Of a DNA stretch of 64,000 nucleotides, positions 34,774-43,009 are shown piece after piece (position 1 is the stretch's first letter; the number at the start of each line of letters is the position of its first letter). The stretch comes from Asticcacaulis sp. AC460 (GTDB lineage Bacteria > Pseudomonadota > Alphaproteobacteria > Caulobacterales > Caulobacteraceae): the NCBI RefSeq assembly GCF_000495795.1, contig NZ_AWGD01000035.1:90672-154671 (forward strand), written 5' to 3'. The position numbers and the translations under genes are program-made. Under the pieces are notes generated by a model. The model saw only the letters and a list, made by a program, of their open reading frames with translations. It was not told the origin of the DNA and searched no databases.

Positions 34774-35192
34774 CGGGCTGGCTGCTCGATACGAATATCC
34801 TTTCCGAACTCCGGCGGCCGAAGCCGGAGCCCAAGGTCCTGGCCTTTGTCGCCGGCCAATCGCTTGACAGCCTGTACGTCAGTGCCGTCACGTTCGCAGA
34901 AATCCGTTTCGGTATTGAACTGGTTGATGATCCAGGCCGTCGCGCAGAGTTGAACGACTGGTTACAACACAAGGTACGGCCGATGTTCCATCAGCGTGTG
35001 CTTGCCGTGAGTGAAGACGTCATGTTCAAGTGGCGATTGCTGGTAGAGCAGGGCCGCAAGACAGGACATACTTTTTCGCAACCTGACCTCATTATTGCGG
35101 CGACGGCGATTCACCATGGAGTGACGGTCGTGTCGCGCGATACCAGCCAGTTCGAAAAGGCCAGGGCTGACATTTATAACCCTTGGAATTGA
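34770..35192 (+). CDS. PIN-domain (VapC-type) ribonuclease toxin
   Basis: A 140-residue PIN nuclease. Acidic metal-binding residues are visible in LLDTNILSEL (first Asp), VTFAEIRFGIEL (Glu), FSQPDLIIAATAIHH (Asp) and VVSRDTSQFE. VapC-type toxins cleave tRNA or rRNA; the target here is unknown. It starts with GTG overlapping the antitoxin stop. The Phd-type antitoxin with a PIN toxin is a common mixed pairing. The module sits between a kinase gene and purD, where it looks inserted. Confidence 0.9.
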   Translation: MTGWLLDTNILSELRRPKPEPKVLAFVAGQSLDSLYVSAVTFAEIRFGIELVDDPGRRAELNDWLQHKVRPMFHQRVLAVSEDVMFKWRLLVEQGRKTGHTFSQPDLIIAATAIHHGVTVVSRDTSQFEKARADIYNPWN

Positions 35193-35237
35193 AGCTTTTG
35201 CTTGACCGGACTCGCCACATGAGAGAAGCGGAAAACC

Positions 35238-36503
35238 ATGAACATCCTGCTGATCGGCTCGGGCGGCCGTGAACATGCCCTGGCGTGGAAAATCAAACAG
35301 TCGCCGCTGTGCGAACGCCTCGTCGTGGCCCCTGGCAACCCGGGCATAGCCGGCGTCGTCGAATGCCGCGACATCAAGGCCACCGACGTCATGGGGCTGA
35401 TCGGTCTGGCGCGCGAAATCCGGGCCGACCTGGTCGTCGTCGGGCCCGAAAGCGCCCTGGCCGAAGGCATCGCCGACGCCTGCGCCTCGGCCAACATCCC
35501 GTGTTTCGGACCGTCGCGCAAAGCCGCCCAGTTGGAGACCTCGAAGGCCTTCACCAAGGGCATCTGCGCCCGCTACAACATCCCCACCGCACTGTCGGAA
35601 ACCTTCGACAATGTCGCCGAGGCACGCGAGTTCCTCAAGACCTACGATCCGCCCTATGTAATCAAGGCCGATGGGCTGGCGGCGGGCAAGGGCGTCGCCA
35701 TTTCGCCGGACTTCCAGGACGGTGTCGCCGAGATCGAAGCCATGCTGGGCGGGCGTTACGGCGCTGCCAGCTCGCACATCGTCATCGAGGAGTTCATGAC
35801 CGGGGAAGAGGCGTCGATCTTCGCCCTGTGCGACGGCGAGACCGCGACCATCTTTGGCTGGGCCCAGGACCACAAGCGCGCCTTCGACGGCGACACCGGC
35901 CCCAATACCGGCGGCATGGGCACCTATTCGCCGGCGCCGGTGGTGACGCCGGAGCTGCTGGAGATCGTCCGTCGCGACATCCTGGAGCCGACCATGGCCG
36001 GGATGAAGGCCGAGGGCATGCCGTACAAGGGCGTGCTGTACGCCGGGGTCATGGTCGAGTACGGCCAGCCGCGCCTGGTCGAATACAATGCCCGCTTCGG
36101 CGATCCGGAATGCCAGGTGCTGATGCTGCGCCTGAAGAGCGACATCGTGCCGTATCTGGTGGCCGCGGCCCGTGGCGCGCTGCGCAACCTTCCGCCGCCG
36201 GAATGGCATAAGGATGCTGCGGTGTGCGTGGTCTATGCGGCCCGGGGTTACCCGGACAGCCCGATTCCGGGCTCGCTGATCCGTGGCGCCGACCAGGATT
36301 TCGGCCGCGATGTCACCGTGTTCCATGCCGGCACGTCGCGTGACGAGAAGGGCCAGCTTCGAGCGGCCGGCGGGCGGGTGCTGAACATCTGCGCCCGGGG
36401 ACCTTCGATCCGCGAAGCCCGCGACCGCGCCTATGAAGCCCTGGCCGGTATCGATTGGCCGGGCGGGTTCTATCGTCGCGACATCGCCTGGCGCGCCCTT
36501 TAA
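35238..36503 (+). CDS. purD: Phosphoribosylamine-glycine ligase (GAR synthetase)
   Basis: Second step of purine synthesis, joining phosphoribosylamine and glycine with ATP. The 421 residues open MNILLIGSGGREHALAWK and contain the ATP-grasp elements VIKADGLAAGKGVAIS, VIEEFMTGEEASIFAL, TGPNTGGMGTYSPAP and EYNARFGDPECQVLM. Length and order are as expected. It lies 45 bases after the PIN toxin gene, with no obvious functional link. Confidence 0.96.
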   Translation: MNILLIGSGGREHALAWKIKQSPLCERLVVAPGNPGIAGVVECRDIKATDVMGLIGLAREIRADLVVVGPESALAEGIADACASANIPCFGPSRKAAQLETSKAFTKGICARYNIPTALSETFDNVAEAREFLKTYDPPYVIKADGLAAGKGVAISPDFQDGVAEIEAMLGGRYGAASSHIVIEEFMTGEEASIFALCDGETATIFGWAQDHKRAFDGDTGPNTGGMGTYSPAPVVTPELLEIVRRDILEPTMAGMKAEGMPYKGVLYAGVMVEYGQPRLVEYNARFGDPECQVLMLRLKSDIVPYLVAAARGALRNLPPPEWHKDAAVCVVYAARGYPDSPIPGSLIRGADQDFGRDVTVFHAGTSRDEKGQLRAAGGRVLNICARGPSIREARDRAYEALAGIDWPGGFYRRDIAWRAL

Positions 36504-36571
36504 GCGGCAATCCTTGGCCGATCCGCCTGTCGGCTCCAAGCTTTTGCCTGAGGCATTGGGCTCTGACCTTT

Positions 36572-36651
36572 TTCGCGTCGTCGCGTGAAATTCTTCTGTC
36601 GTGGTCGATTTCGCCGGCTAAGCAGAAAGAGGTCTCACGCGAAGGCGCGAA
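36572..36651. repeat. Imperfect inverted repeat with GCGAAG-type direct repeats after purD
   Basis: TTCGCGTCGTCGCGTGA (36572-36588) and TCACGCGAAGGCGCGAA (36635-36651) pair at 15 of 17 positions. The right arm runs on into GCGAAGACGCGAAG (36647-36660), a 14-base word that also occurs exactly at 12390-12403, next to the element downstream of mutL. It sits between convergent purD and the M14 peptidase gene. Confidence 0.5.
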
Positions 36652-36700
36652 GACGCGAAGATTTTTGAGATTTTCCGCTCCTGTTGACCGCCGGGCCGAG

Positions 36701-38482
36701 TCATTCCTCGCGGCCGATCGGGTAGAGCAGATAGCGGTCGTCGAAATAAGGCGTGCGTTCGTAGAACCACGCCAGGCGCGCATCGCCGTCCGCGGCAAAT
36801 TGCGGGTCGGCGGCCAGCTTCGCCTCGAAGTCGCGCTTCAGATCCGGATCCTGCGCCAACATGCGTTCGGCCAGTGGCGCGATGGCATAGGCCTCGATGT
36901 ATTCCGTGCGTTGAAGCATGCCTGGAAAAAAATTCCAGGCCAGGGCGCCTTCGGCACTTTCCGGTTCGAGCAGGGCGGCCGCCAGCAACCCCAGCGGCTG
37001 ATCGGACGGGACGCGGACCGAGCCGGCCGGGAAGGTTTCGCTGCCGCGGCCGTGGACGAAGCCTTCGGCGGACAGGGGGACATGCCCTTCGCTGGCCGCG
37101 CCCAGTTTCGGCCCGGTGATGCGCACCATGTCAAGCTCCAGACGGCGCGGCGCGTCGAGGGTCTCAAGGACGATTCCGTGCAACTTCAGCCGTGCGATAA
37201 CCTCGGGCGCCGAGGCCGGGACCCACCACGCCCGCGGTAGGATGACGGATTGCGCCGGTTCCTGGCCGAAGACCGGAATCCTCTGCTTGACGGGCTTGCC
37301 CAGCCAGCGGATTTCCTCGCGCCCGGAGGCGGCGGAAGTATAGGTTTCGTGGGCGATGCCGAGAAAGTCGACCGTATAGATCGGGTCTTTCAGCGGCTTC
37401 CACCGGACGACCAGGCTTGACGGCCGTTGCGCGCGGTCGCCGTCGATCGCTGCGCGCAGGTGAGCGCCTTCAGCGCCAGTCAGGCGCAGGGCTTCTTCGA
37501 CGAAGACATAGGTTCCCAGCACCCGCTGGCGATAGGGTTTCAGCGAATGGGTCTCGACCAGGATGGTCGGAACGTGACGGTAGTCGCCGTAACCGGTAGA
37601 AAAGCGCGGTGTGTCGGGATCGTGGCTGACGCCCTGATCCGGATCGCGGTTGTCGACGGAACTGACATAATAGCCGGGCGTGTGGCCGGCGCGCCTGAGC
37701 GCAGCGTCCATGGCCGGCCGCAGGCGCTGATCCAGCCAGCCGCTGATGGCCGGCGATTGGGTGTAGAGCCCGCGCCAGCCGGAGAATGCGTAGGCGACAT
37801 CATATTGATGGTCCGTGCCGTCGGTGACATGCAGGTCGATATAGAGCGCCGGGTCAAAGCGTCGGATGAGCCCGATCATCGCTTGCATTTCGGGCGCGTC
37901 GGCCTTGAGGTAGTCGCGGTTGAGATTGAGGTTCTGGGCGGTTGTGCGCCAGCCCATCGATCGAGGGCCGCGCTGATTGGGCCGATTCCAGGGGCTGGAC
38001 CGTTCGTGCCCGTCGGCGTTGAAAATTGGTACGAAAACGAGGTCGGCCTTGTCGAGCAGACCGCTCTTGCCGCGATGGACGATGTCGCGCAGCAGCATCA
38101 TGCCGGCGTCCTTGCCGTCGATCTCGCCGGCATGGATGCCCGCCTGGACCAGCAGGACCGGTTTCGCGGCGCCGCCCTTGCTGGCGCGGACGAAATAGAG
38201 TTCGCGGCCCTGGGCGGTTGTGCCGAAGCTTTCAATGGTCAGGAGGTCCGGCGCGGATGCCACCAGCCGGTCGAGCCAGGCCCGTGTGGCGTCGTAGTCC
38301 GGTGTATCGGCGAAATTCATCTGCTCGGCCGGCGTTATCCAGGGATTGTCCGTGCCGGCGATCAGCTTTTCGCTGGCGCCGGACCAGGGCGCCAGGGGCG
38401 GCAAAGGCGCTTCCTGCGTCTGGGCAAGGGCGGGGGAGGCCATGATCAGGGCCGTAAGACCGGTCAGTCGCAGAATCGACAT
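36701..38482 (-). CDS. M14 family zinc carboxypeptidase, exported
   Basis: The start at 38482 is chosen (MSILRLTGLTALIMASPALA signal; AGGTGA 6-7 bases upstream); an ATG 18 bases further out is possible. The 593-residue product has the M14 zinc motif HAGEIDGKD (HxxE) with the third ligand in DLHVTDG, the VFVPIFNADGHE segment and NLNLNRDYLKAD, the substrate-binding Asn-Arg region. The catalytic Glu is probably in ILVETHSLK. A large C-terminal domain of about 230 residues follows the peptidase domain. Predicted periplasmic carboxypeptidase; the substrate is unknown. Confidence 0.88.
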   Translation of the reverse strand: MSILRLTGLTALIMASPALAQTQEAPLPPLAPWSGASEKLIAGTDNPWITPAEQMNFADTPDYDATRAWLDRLVASAPDLLTIESFGTTAQGRELYFVRASKGGAAKPVLLVQAGIHAGEIDGKDAGMMLLRDIVHRGKSGLLDKADLVFVPIFNADGHERSSPWNRPNQRGPRSMGWRTTAQNLNLNRDYLKADAPEMQAMIGLIRRFDPALYIDLHVTDGTDHQYDVAYAFSGWRGLYTQSPAISGWLDQRLRPAMDAALRRAGHTPGYYVSSVDNRDPDQGVSHDPDTPRFSTGYGDYRHVPTILVETHSLKPYRQRVLGTYVFVEEALRLTGAEGAHLRAAIDGDRAQRPSSLVVRWKPLKDPIYTVDFLGIAHETYTSAASGREEIRWLGKPVKQRIPVFGQEPAQSVILPRAWWVPASAPEVIARLKLHGIVLETLDAPRRLELDMVRITGPKLGAASEGHVPLSAEGFVHGRGSETFPAGSVRVPSDQPLGLLAAALLEPESAEGALAWNFFPGMLQRTEYIEAYAIAPLAERMLAQDPDLKRDFEAKLAADPQFAADGDARLAWFYERTPYFDDRYLLYPIGREE

Positions 38483-38624
38483 GCTTTCACCTTTCGTCAC
38501 CAGTACATCGTACTTGCCACAGGAAGCCCATGGAACGCCAGACGGCGCGGCTAACAGGATTTGTAAGTAGGTACCGCATGTCCCCGGGTGTAGCTGTCAC
38601 GGCGTCAGCACTCGGGGACGGACC

Positions 38625-39839
38625 ATGGCCAACACCTGCCGGACGGCAAAACACGCGGCCATGACGGCTGTGGCGATGATTGGCATGGTCCTGCCCATGG
38701 CGGCCCATGCCGAATGGAACGCCGCCAATGACGAAGCCAACCGTCAGCGCATGATGAACGACATGCAGGCCAGTTCGGCGCGCAACGACCGGCTCAATTT
38801 CGAATCCCAGCAAAGATCGACCAGCGGCTACACAAGCAGCACCAGTTCCGGCTCAAGCTACGGATCTTCGGGCAGTTCGAGCAGCGGCTACAGCTACAAG
38901 CCCTACGAATACAAGCCCGAAGGCCCCCACAGCGTCGTCGCCACCTACACCTTCACCGTCTACCAGCAGGAGACCGAAGCGCAGACCATCGCCCGGGTCA
39001 CCGCCGAGGCGCAGGCGGGAAACGCTCAGTCCCAGTATAATCTAGGCCGCATCTACTACACCGGTTACGGCGTCGCCCGGGACATGACGGCGGCGCGGAC
39101 CTGGTTCTGCACGGCCGCACTTCAGGACCATCCCCCCGCCAAGGCGCAGTGCGCCGCCATGATGGACAATGGTCAGGGCGGGCCTGAGGACGCGCCGCTG
39201 GCGCGCAGCTACGCCCGTGATGCCGCCACAAAAGGCGATCCCTACGGGGAGGCGCTGTATGCCTTTTATACCATTGGCGACCGGGTTGCCGCCGGCGATA
39301 TGAGCGCCCCTCCGGCCGATATCCTGGCCATGGCCGAAGATGCGGCCGACAGGGGGCAATATGTCGCCCAGTACCTTTTAGGGCTTATCGTCTACATGCC
39401 GGGCCTGGGCCTGGCGCCGGACCGCGACAAGGCGATGAAATACCTGCGCCTGGCGTCGTCCCAGAAGTCGCCGGACGTGATGAACTATCTGGCTCAGGTC
39501 CTGCTCTCCAGCGGCAAGGCGGAGCTGTTTGAAGAAGGCGTCGCAGCGCTTCAGATTGCGGCCGATGGCGGCCTGGCCGACGCCCAGGGCCTGATGGCGG
39601 CGGTGCTGATGAACAAGCAAGACTGGGACGGCGCCTTCCGCTACGCCACCCTATCAGCCAAGGGCGGAGATCCCCAGGGCCAGATCGTTTTGGCCAAGCT
39701 CTACTACTTTGGCTACGGCCCCACGAAAGACATGCGTGAGGCGGCGAGGTGGTTCAAGGCCGCCGCCGACCAGGGCTTTCAGGAGGCCAAAGACGCCATG
39801 AATGAACCTGAAATCGCCGCTGCCGCGGCGACGTTATAA
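38625..39839 (+). CDS. Exported Sel1-like repeat protein A
   Basis: A 404-residue protein with a signal peptide (cleavage near MAAHA) and a Ser/Gly/Tyr-rich spacer (residues 60-90), then at least six Sel1-type TPR repeats from about residue 120 (SQYNLGRIYYTGYGVARDMTAA; LLGLIVYMPGLGLAPDRDKAMKYL; VLAKLYYFGYGPTKDMREAA). Sel1 proteins act as scaffolds for protein contacts. The N-terminal VVATYTFTVYQQE segment is shared with the third gene of the operon (VVATYTYIIEQK), so the two are paralogues. Confidence 0.85.
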   Translation: MANTCRTAKHAAMTAVAMIGMVLPMAAHAEWNAANDEANRQRMMNDMQASSARNDRLNFESQQRSTSGYTSSTSSGSSYGSSGSSSSGYSYKPYEYKPEGPHSVVATYTFTVYQQETEAQTIARVTAEAQAGNAQSQYNLGRIYYTGYGVARDMTAARTWFCTAALQDHPPAKAQCAAMMDNGQGGPEDAPLARSYARDAATKGDPYGEALYAFYTIGDRVAAGDMSAPPADILAMAEDAADRGQYVAQYLLGLIVYMPGLGLAPDRDKAMKYLRLASSQKSPDVMNYLAQVLLSSGKAELFEEGVAALQIAADGGLADAQGLMAAVLMNKQDWDGAFRYATLSAKGGDPQGQIVLAKLYYFGYGPTKDMREAARWFKAAADQGFQEAKDAMNEPEIAAAAATL

Positions 39840-39858
39840 CCCCGGAAAGGGCCCTGCT

Positions 39859-40308
39859 ATGCGCTGTTTGAAATCCGCTGCCGTCCTTCTGGCCCTGGCC
39901 GTGCTACCGGTCGCGGCCCACGCCCAGGACCAGGTCCTGTGCGACGCCCTGAGCAACATCATGCCGGGGGCCAATTCCGGCTTCAACGGCATCAAGGGGC
40001 AGAAGACCGACAAGAACCTGTGGGCGGTGGCGGTCAACCTGCCTTACGCCCATGAATGCGAGCTTCGCTACGACAAGGACGACAAGTCCTACTCCTATGC
40101 CTGCTATTTCCGCGTAGACCCCAGCCGCAGCGCGGTCGCCGAAATGGCCAACTATGCCACCAATATCAACGCCTGCCGGCCCGACATGGTGCGCAGCGGC
40201 GAGGGTGAATTTATCGAACTCGAAGCGCCCCAGGGCCAGGTCCTGCTGTCGTTCAACGACAGCTATCCGACCGAATTCAACGTCTATATCGAAGCGGCCG
40301 ATCAATGA
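39859..40308 (+). CDS. Small exported protein of unknown function
   Basis: The start at 39859 gives a clean signal peptide (MRCLKSAAVLLALAVLPVAAHA) in a 149-residue protein; the earlier ATG lies inside the preceding gene. Four Cys in the mature part (LCDAL, HECEL, YACYF, INACRP) could form two disulphides in the periplasm. No family is recognised. It is enclosed by two paralogous Sel1-repeat genes and overlaps the next gene by ATGA, so it is part of a three-gene unit and may be a binding partner of the Sel1 proteins. Confidence 0.7.
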   Translation: MRCLKSAAVLLALAVLPVAAHAQDQVLCDALSNIMPGANSGFNGIKGQKTDKNLWAVAVNLPYAHECELRYDKDDKSYSYACYFRVDPSRSAVAEMANYATNINACRPDMVRSGEGEFIELEAPQGQVLLSFNDSYPTEFNVYIEAADQ

Positions 40309-41861
40309 CCGCGCCGCTGCGTAAGCCCCGCCTTCATGCACTGGGTCTGGCCACGGCCCTGTTGCTGGTTATGGCGATGGCGCCGGCGGCCCAGGCCGCC
40401 GACAACTACTACGCCGCCCAGAACAAGGAACGCGAGCACCAGAACTATATCCGCCAGCAGGAGGAATCGATCTACCGCTCACAGGTCGCCGACATCCGGG
40501 CGCGCCAGACCAATTCCGCCAGCAGCTACAACGGCGGCGCGACGGCCGAGCCGGTCAAGCGCGACGTCGTGGCGACCTATACCTACATCATCGAGCAGAA
40601 GCGCGATCCTGTGCCGGACTTCACGGCCCGGGCCAATGGCGGCGACGCCGGCGCGGCGCGCGGGCTCGGCGAAATGTACGCCACGGGTTACGGCGCCGAC
40701 CAGAGCGACGCCACCGCCGCCTATTGGTTCCGCCGCGCCGCCGACCTGGGCGACGCCGAATCCCAGGCGATCTATGGCAATCTGCTGATGACCGGCCGCG
40801 GCGTCGCCCGGGACGCGGCTGCCGCAGTACGCTACCTGCGCGCGGCGGCGGATCAGGGCGACATTCGCGCCACCACCAACCTGGCCCTGGCCTATGAAAC
40901 CGGCGAAGGCGTCGCGAAAGACCCCGCCGAGGCCGCGCGCCTGTATCGCATCGCCGCCGATCGGGGCGACGCCGCCGGTCAGGCCGGACTGGGCAAGTTC
41001 GTGCTGCTGGGCGAAGGCGTACCGCAGGACATGGCCTATGGCGCGCGCCTGATGAAGGCCGCTGCCGACCAGGGCAATACCTACGGCATGACCATCTATG
41101 CCGTCATGCTGGCCACCGGCCAGGGCGGATTGACGGTCGACCGCGACGAAGCCTTCCGGCTGCTGCGTGAGGCCGCCGACGCCGGCAGCACCATGGCCAT
41201 GGCGCGGCTGGGGACCTTCTATTTCAGCGGCACGGGTACGGCGGCCGATCCGGCCATGGCCAACTTCTGGTGGGTTAAGGCGGCGGAAGAGGGCGAAGAG
41301 GTCGAGGCCCTGGCTCAACTGGCGATCACCGCCTATAACGGCATGGGCCAGGCCCTGGATATGCAGCGGGCCCTGGGTTATGCCCGCCGCGCCGCGGCCT
41401 TGGGTGACGAGGAAATGGCCGGTATGGTCGCGCAGATCGAAGGCGCGGCGGCAGCGGATCCCTTTCAGTCCCGGATCAACGCGGCCAATGGCGGCGACGC
41501 GGGCGCGGCGTTCGAAGTCGCCAATGCCTATTTCCGCGGCGACGGTGTTGCTGCCGATCCGGCGCAGGGCATGGTGTGGCTGCGCAAGGCGGCGGAGGGC
41601 GGCAATGGCCCCGCCGAACTGACCCTGGCCGTGTCGCTGATCCAGGGAGACGGGGTGGCGGTCGATACGGCCGAAGCGCTGAAGTGGGTTCAGGCGGCCG
41701 TCGATCAGGGCTTCGCCGACGCCTATATCATGATGGGCCAGCTCTACGAAATGGGCATTGCGGTCGAACAGGACCGGGCCAAGGCGCTGGCCTGGTACCA
41801 GGAAGCCCTGCGGCGCGGTGGCAATGGAGCGCAAGCCCGGATCGATGCGCTTGGAGCGTAA
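40305..41861 (+). CDS. Exported Sel1-like repeat protein B
   Basis: A 518-residue paralogue of the first gene in the operon. A signal peptide (ends MAPAAQA), a charged helix (YYAAQNKEREHQNYIRQQEE), then about ten Sel1 repeats of 36 residues from residue 115 to the end, for example EMYATGYGADQSDATAAYWF and LAYETGEGVAKDPAEAARLY. Sel1 arrays commonly form superhelical scaffolds; no catalytic domain is present. The start codon overlaps the stop of the small exported protein gene. Confidence 0.88.
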   Translation: MTAPLRKPRLHALGLATALLLVMAMAPAAQAADNYYAAQNKEREHQNYIRQQEESIYRSQVADIRARQTNSASSYNGGATAEPVKRDVVATYTYIIEQKRDPVPDFTARANGGDAGAARGLGEMYATGYGADQSDATAAYWFRRAADLGDAESQAIYGNLLMTGRGVARDAAAAVRYLRAAADQGDIRATTNLALAYETGEGVAKDPAEAARLYRIAADRGDAAGQAGLGKFVLLGEGVPQDMAYGARLMKAAADQGNTYGMTIYAVMLATGQGGLTVDRDEAFRLLREAADAGSTMAMARLGTFYFSGTGTAADPAMANFWWVKAAEEGEEVEALAQLAITAYNGMGQALDMQRALGYARRAAALGDEEMAGMVAQIEGAAAADPFQSRINAANGGDAGAAFEVANAYFRGDGVAADPAQGMVWLRKAAEGGNGPAELTLAVSLIQGDGVAVDTAEALKWVQAAVDQGFADAYIMMGQLYEMGIAVEQDRAKALAWYQEALRRGGNGAQARIDALGA

Positions 41862-41891
41862 GAAGAAGCGCTGGGTGCGTAAGGAGAGCGC

Positions 41892-41945
41892 GCCAATTGT
41901 GACATGGCGGAAAGAATCGTTTGAACAGAGGTTAAGGACACTTCC
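41892..41945 (+). promoter_or_regulatory. Duplicated upstream regulatory region, copy 1
   Basis: Begins GCCAATTGTGAC and contains CGGAAAGAATCG and GGTTAAGG; it ends about 65 bases before the first response regulator gene. It matches copy 2 (42453-42504) closely over about 54 bases although both are non-coding, so the shared words are likely promoter or operator elements. It includes the palindrome CAATTG. Confidence 0.55.
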
Positions 41946-42011
41946 CGTAATCTGATGTCAGGGGCCGGCCGGAGCATCCGGAAGGCAAGGCTTTAGAACA
42001 AGGGTGGCGTC

Positions 42012-42437
42012 ATGTTGCAGAATGCAAATACAGACAAGCGTAAGATCCTGGTGGTCGACGACGACGAAAACGTCCGGCTGCTGGTCAAGGTGCTCCTCAG
42101 CCGGCGCGGCTATGAGGTCGAGACCGCCCCCGGGGGCATGGCCGGACTGGCCGCCCTCAGTCTTTCCACGCCCGACCTTGTCCTGCTCGACATCAGCATG
42201 CCCGATATGGACGGCCTGAGCTTCCTCGAAAAGCGGGCCCAGGCGGGACACGAGCGGGATATCCCCGTCATCGTCCTGTCGGCGCGCAACAGCGAGGCCG
42301 ATATCGACGCCGCCATGACCCTGGGCGCCAGCAACTACGTCGCCAAGCCGTTCCATCAGGACCAATTGCTGGGCCATATCGCCCGCTTCCTGCCGCAGCC
42401 ACCCGTAAACCCCATGCCGTCCCATGCCGTACATTGA
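42012..42437 (+). CDS. Single-domain response regulator 1
   Basis: A 141-residue receiver with complete active site: VVDDDENVRL, phospho-acceptor Asp in VLLDISMPDMDG, VLSARN and VAKPFHQDQLL. There is no output domain. It is a close paralogue of the next gene (both share ILVVDDDEN, GYEVET, LSARN/LSGRS, CGASNY/LGASNY and KPF.HDQLL-type stretches). The ATG is preceded by GGGTGGCG, as in the paralogue. It likely exchanges phosphate with the large kinase encoded downstream. Confidence 0.88.
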   Translation: MLQNANTDKRKILVVDDDENVRLLVKVLLSRRGYEVETAPGGMAGLAALSLSTPDLVLLDISMPDMDGLSFLEKRAQAGHERDIPVIVLSARNSEADIDAAMTLGASNYVAKPFHQDQLLGHIARFLPQPPVNPMPSHAVH

Positions 42438-42452
42438 CCCGGACGACTTTCC

Positions 42453-42504
42453 GCCAATTGTGACGTATCGGAAAGAATCGCTTGACCGCCGGTTAAGCAG
42501 TTCC
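42453..42504 (+). promoter_or_regulatory. Duplicated upstream regulatory region, copy 2
   Basis: Non-coding copy of the region upstream of response regulator 1, again beginning GCCAATTGTGAC with CGGAAAGAATCG and GGTTAAG. It lies 82 bases before the ATG of response regulator 2, while copy 1 lies 66 bases before its gene. Confidence 0.55.
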
Positions 42505-42586
42505 GGCTACTTTACCTTTAGGTGCTGGCCCACGCCGCAACCTCGTGAGTTGAGAGTTGCGAATGGGCTGCAGAATGGGTGGCGAC

Positions 42587-43003
42587 ATGCAGGCGCTGGA
42601 ATCGCAGGTACATAAGCGCCGGATACTCGTCGTCGACGACGATGAAAACATCCGGCTCCTGGTCGAACGCCTGCTCAGCGGGCAGGGCTATGAGGTCGAA
42701 ACCGCCGACAGCGGCGCTGCCGGATTGACAGCGCTTAACCGCTCGGCGCCCGACCTGGTCCTGCTCGACCTGACGCTGCCTGACATGGACGGGCTGGCCT
42801 TTCTGGAGGCCAGGACCGGAGCGGCCGGCGACGTACCCGTCATGGTCCTTTCCGGACGCAGCCGCAACGCCGACGTCGTGGCGGCCTTTACCTGCGGCGC
42901 CAGCAACTATATCGCCAAGCCGTTCCAGCACGACCAACTGTTGAGCCACGTCGCACGCATGCTGCTGCCTGCCGGCGCAGAGCCATCCCAGGCCGTCGGA
43001 TAG
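42587..43003 (+). CDS. Single-domain response regulator 2
   Basis: A 138-residue receiver, start chosen at 42587 by alignment with its paralogue (same GGGTGGCG leader). Active-site residues are present in VVDDDENIRL, VLLDLTLPDMDG, VLSGRS and IAKPFQHDQLL. No output domain. The stop is only 6 bases before the GTG of the large sensor kinase, so kinase and receiver are cotranscribed. Confidence 0.88.
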   Translation: MQALESQVHKRRILVVDDDENIRLLVERLLSGQGYEVETADSGAAGLTALNRSAPDLVLLDLTLPDMDGLAFLEARTGAAGDVPVMVLSGRSRNADVVAAFTCGASNYIAKPFQHDQLLSHVARMLLPAGAEPSQAVG

Positions 43004-43009
43004 GTTCCG

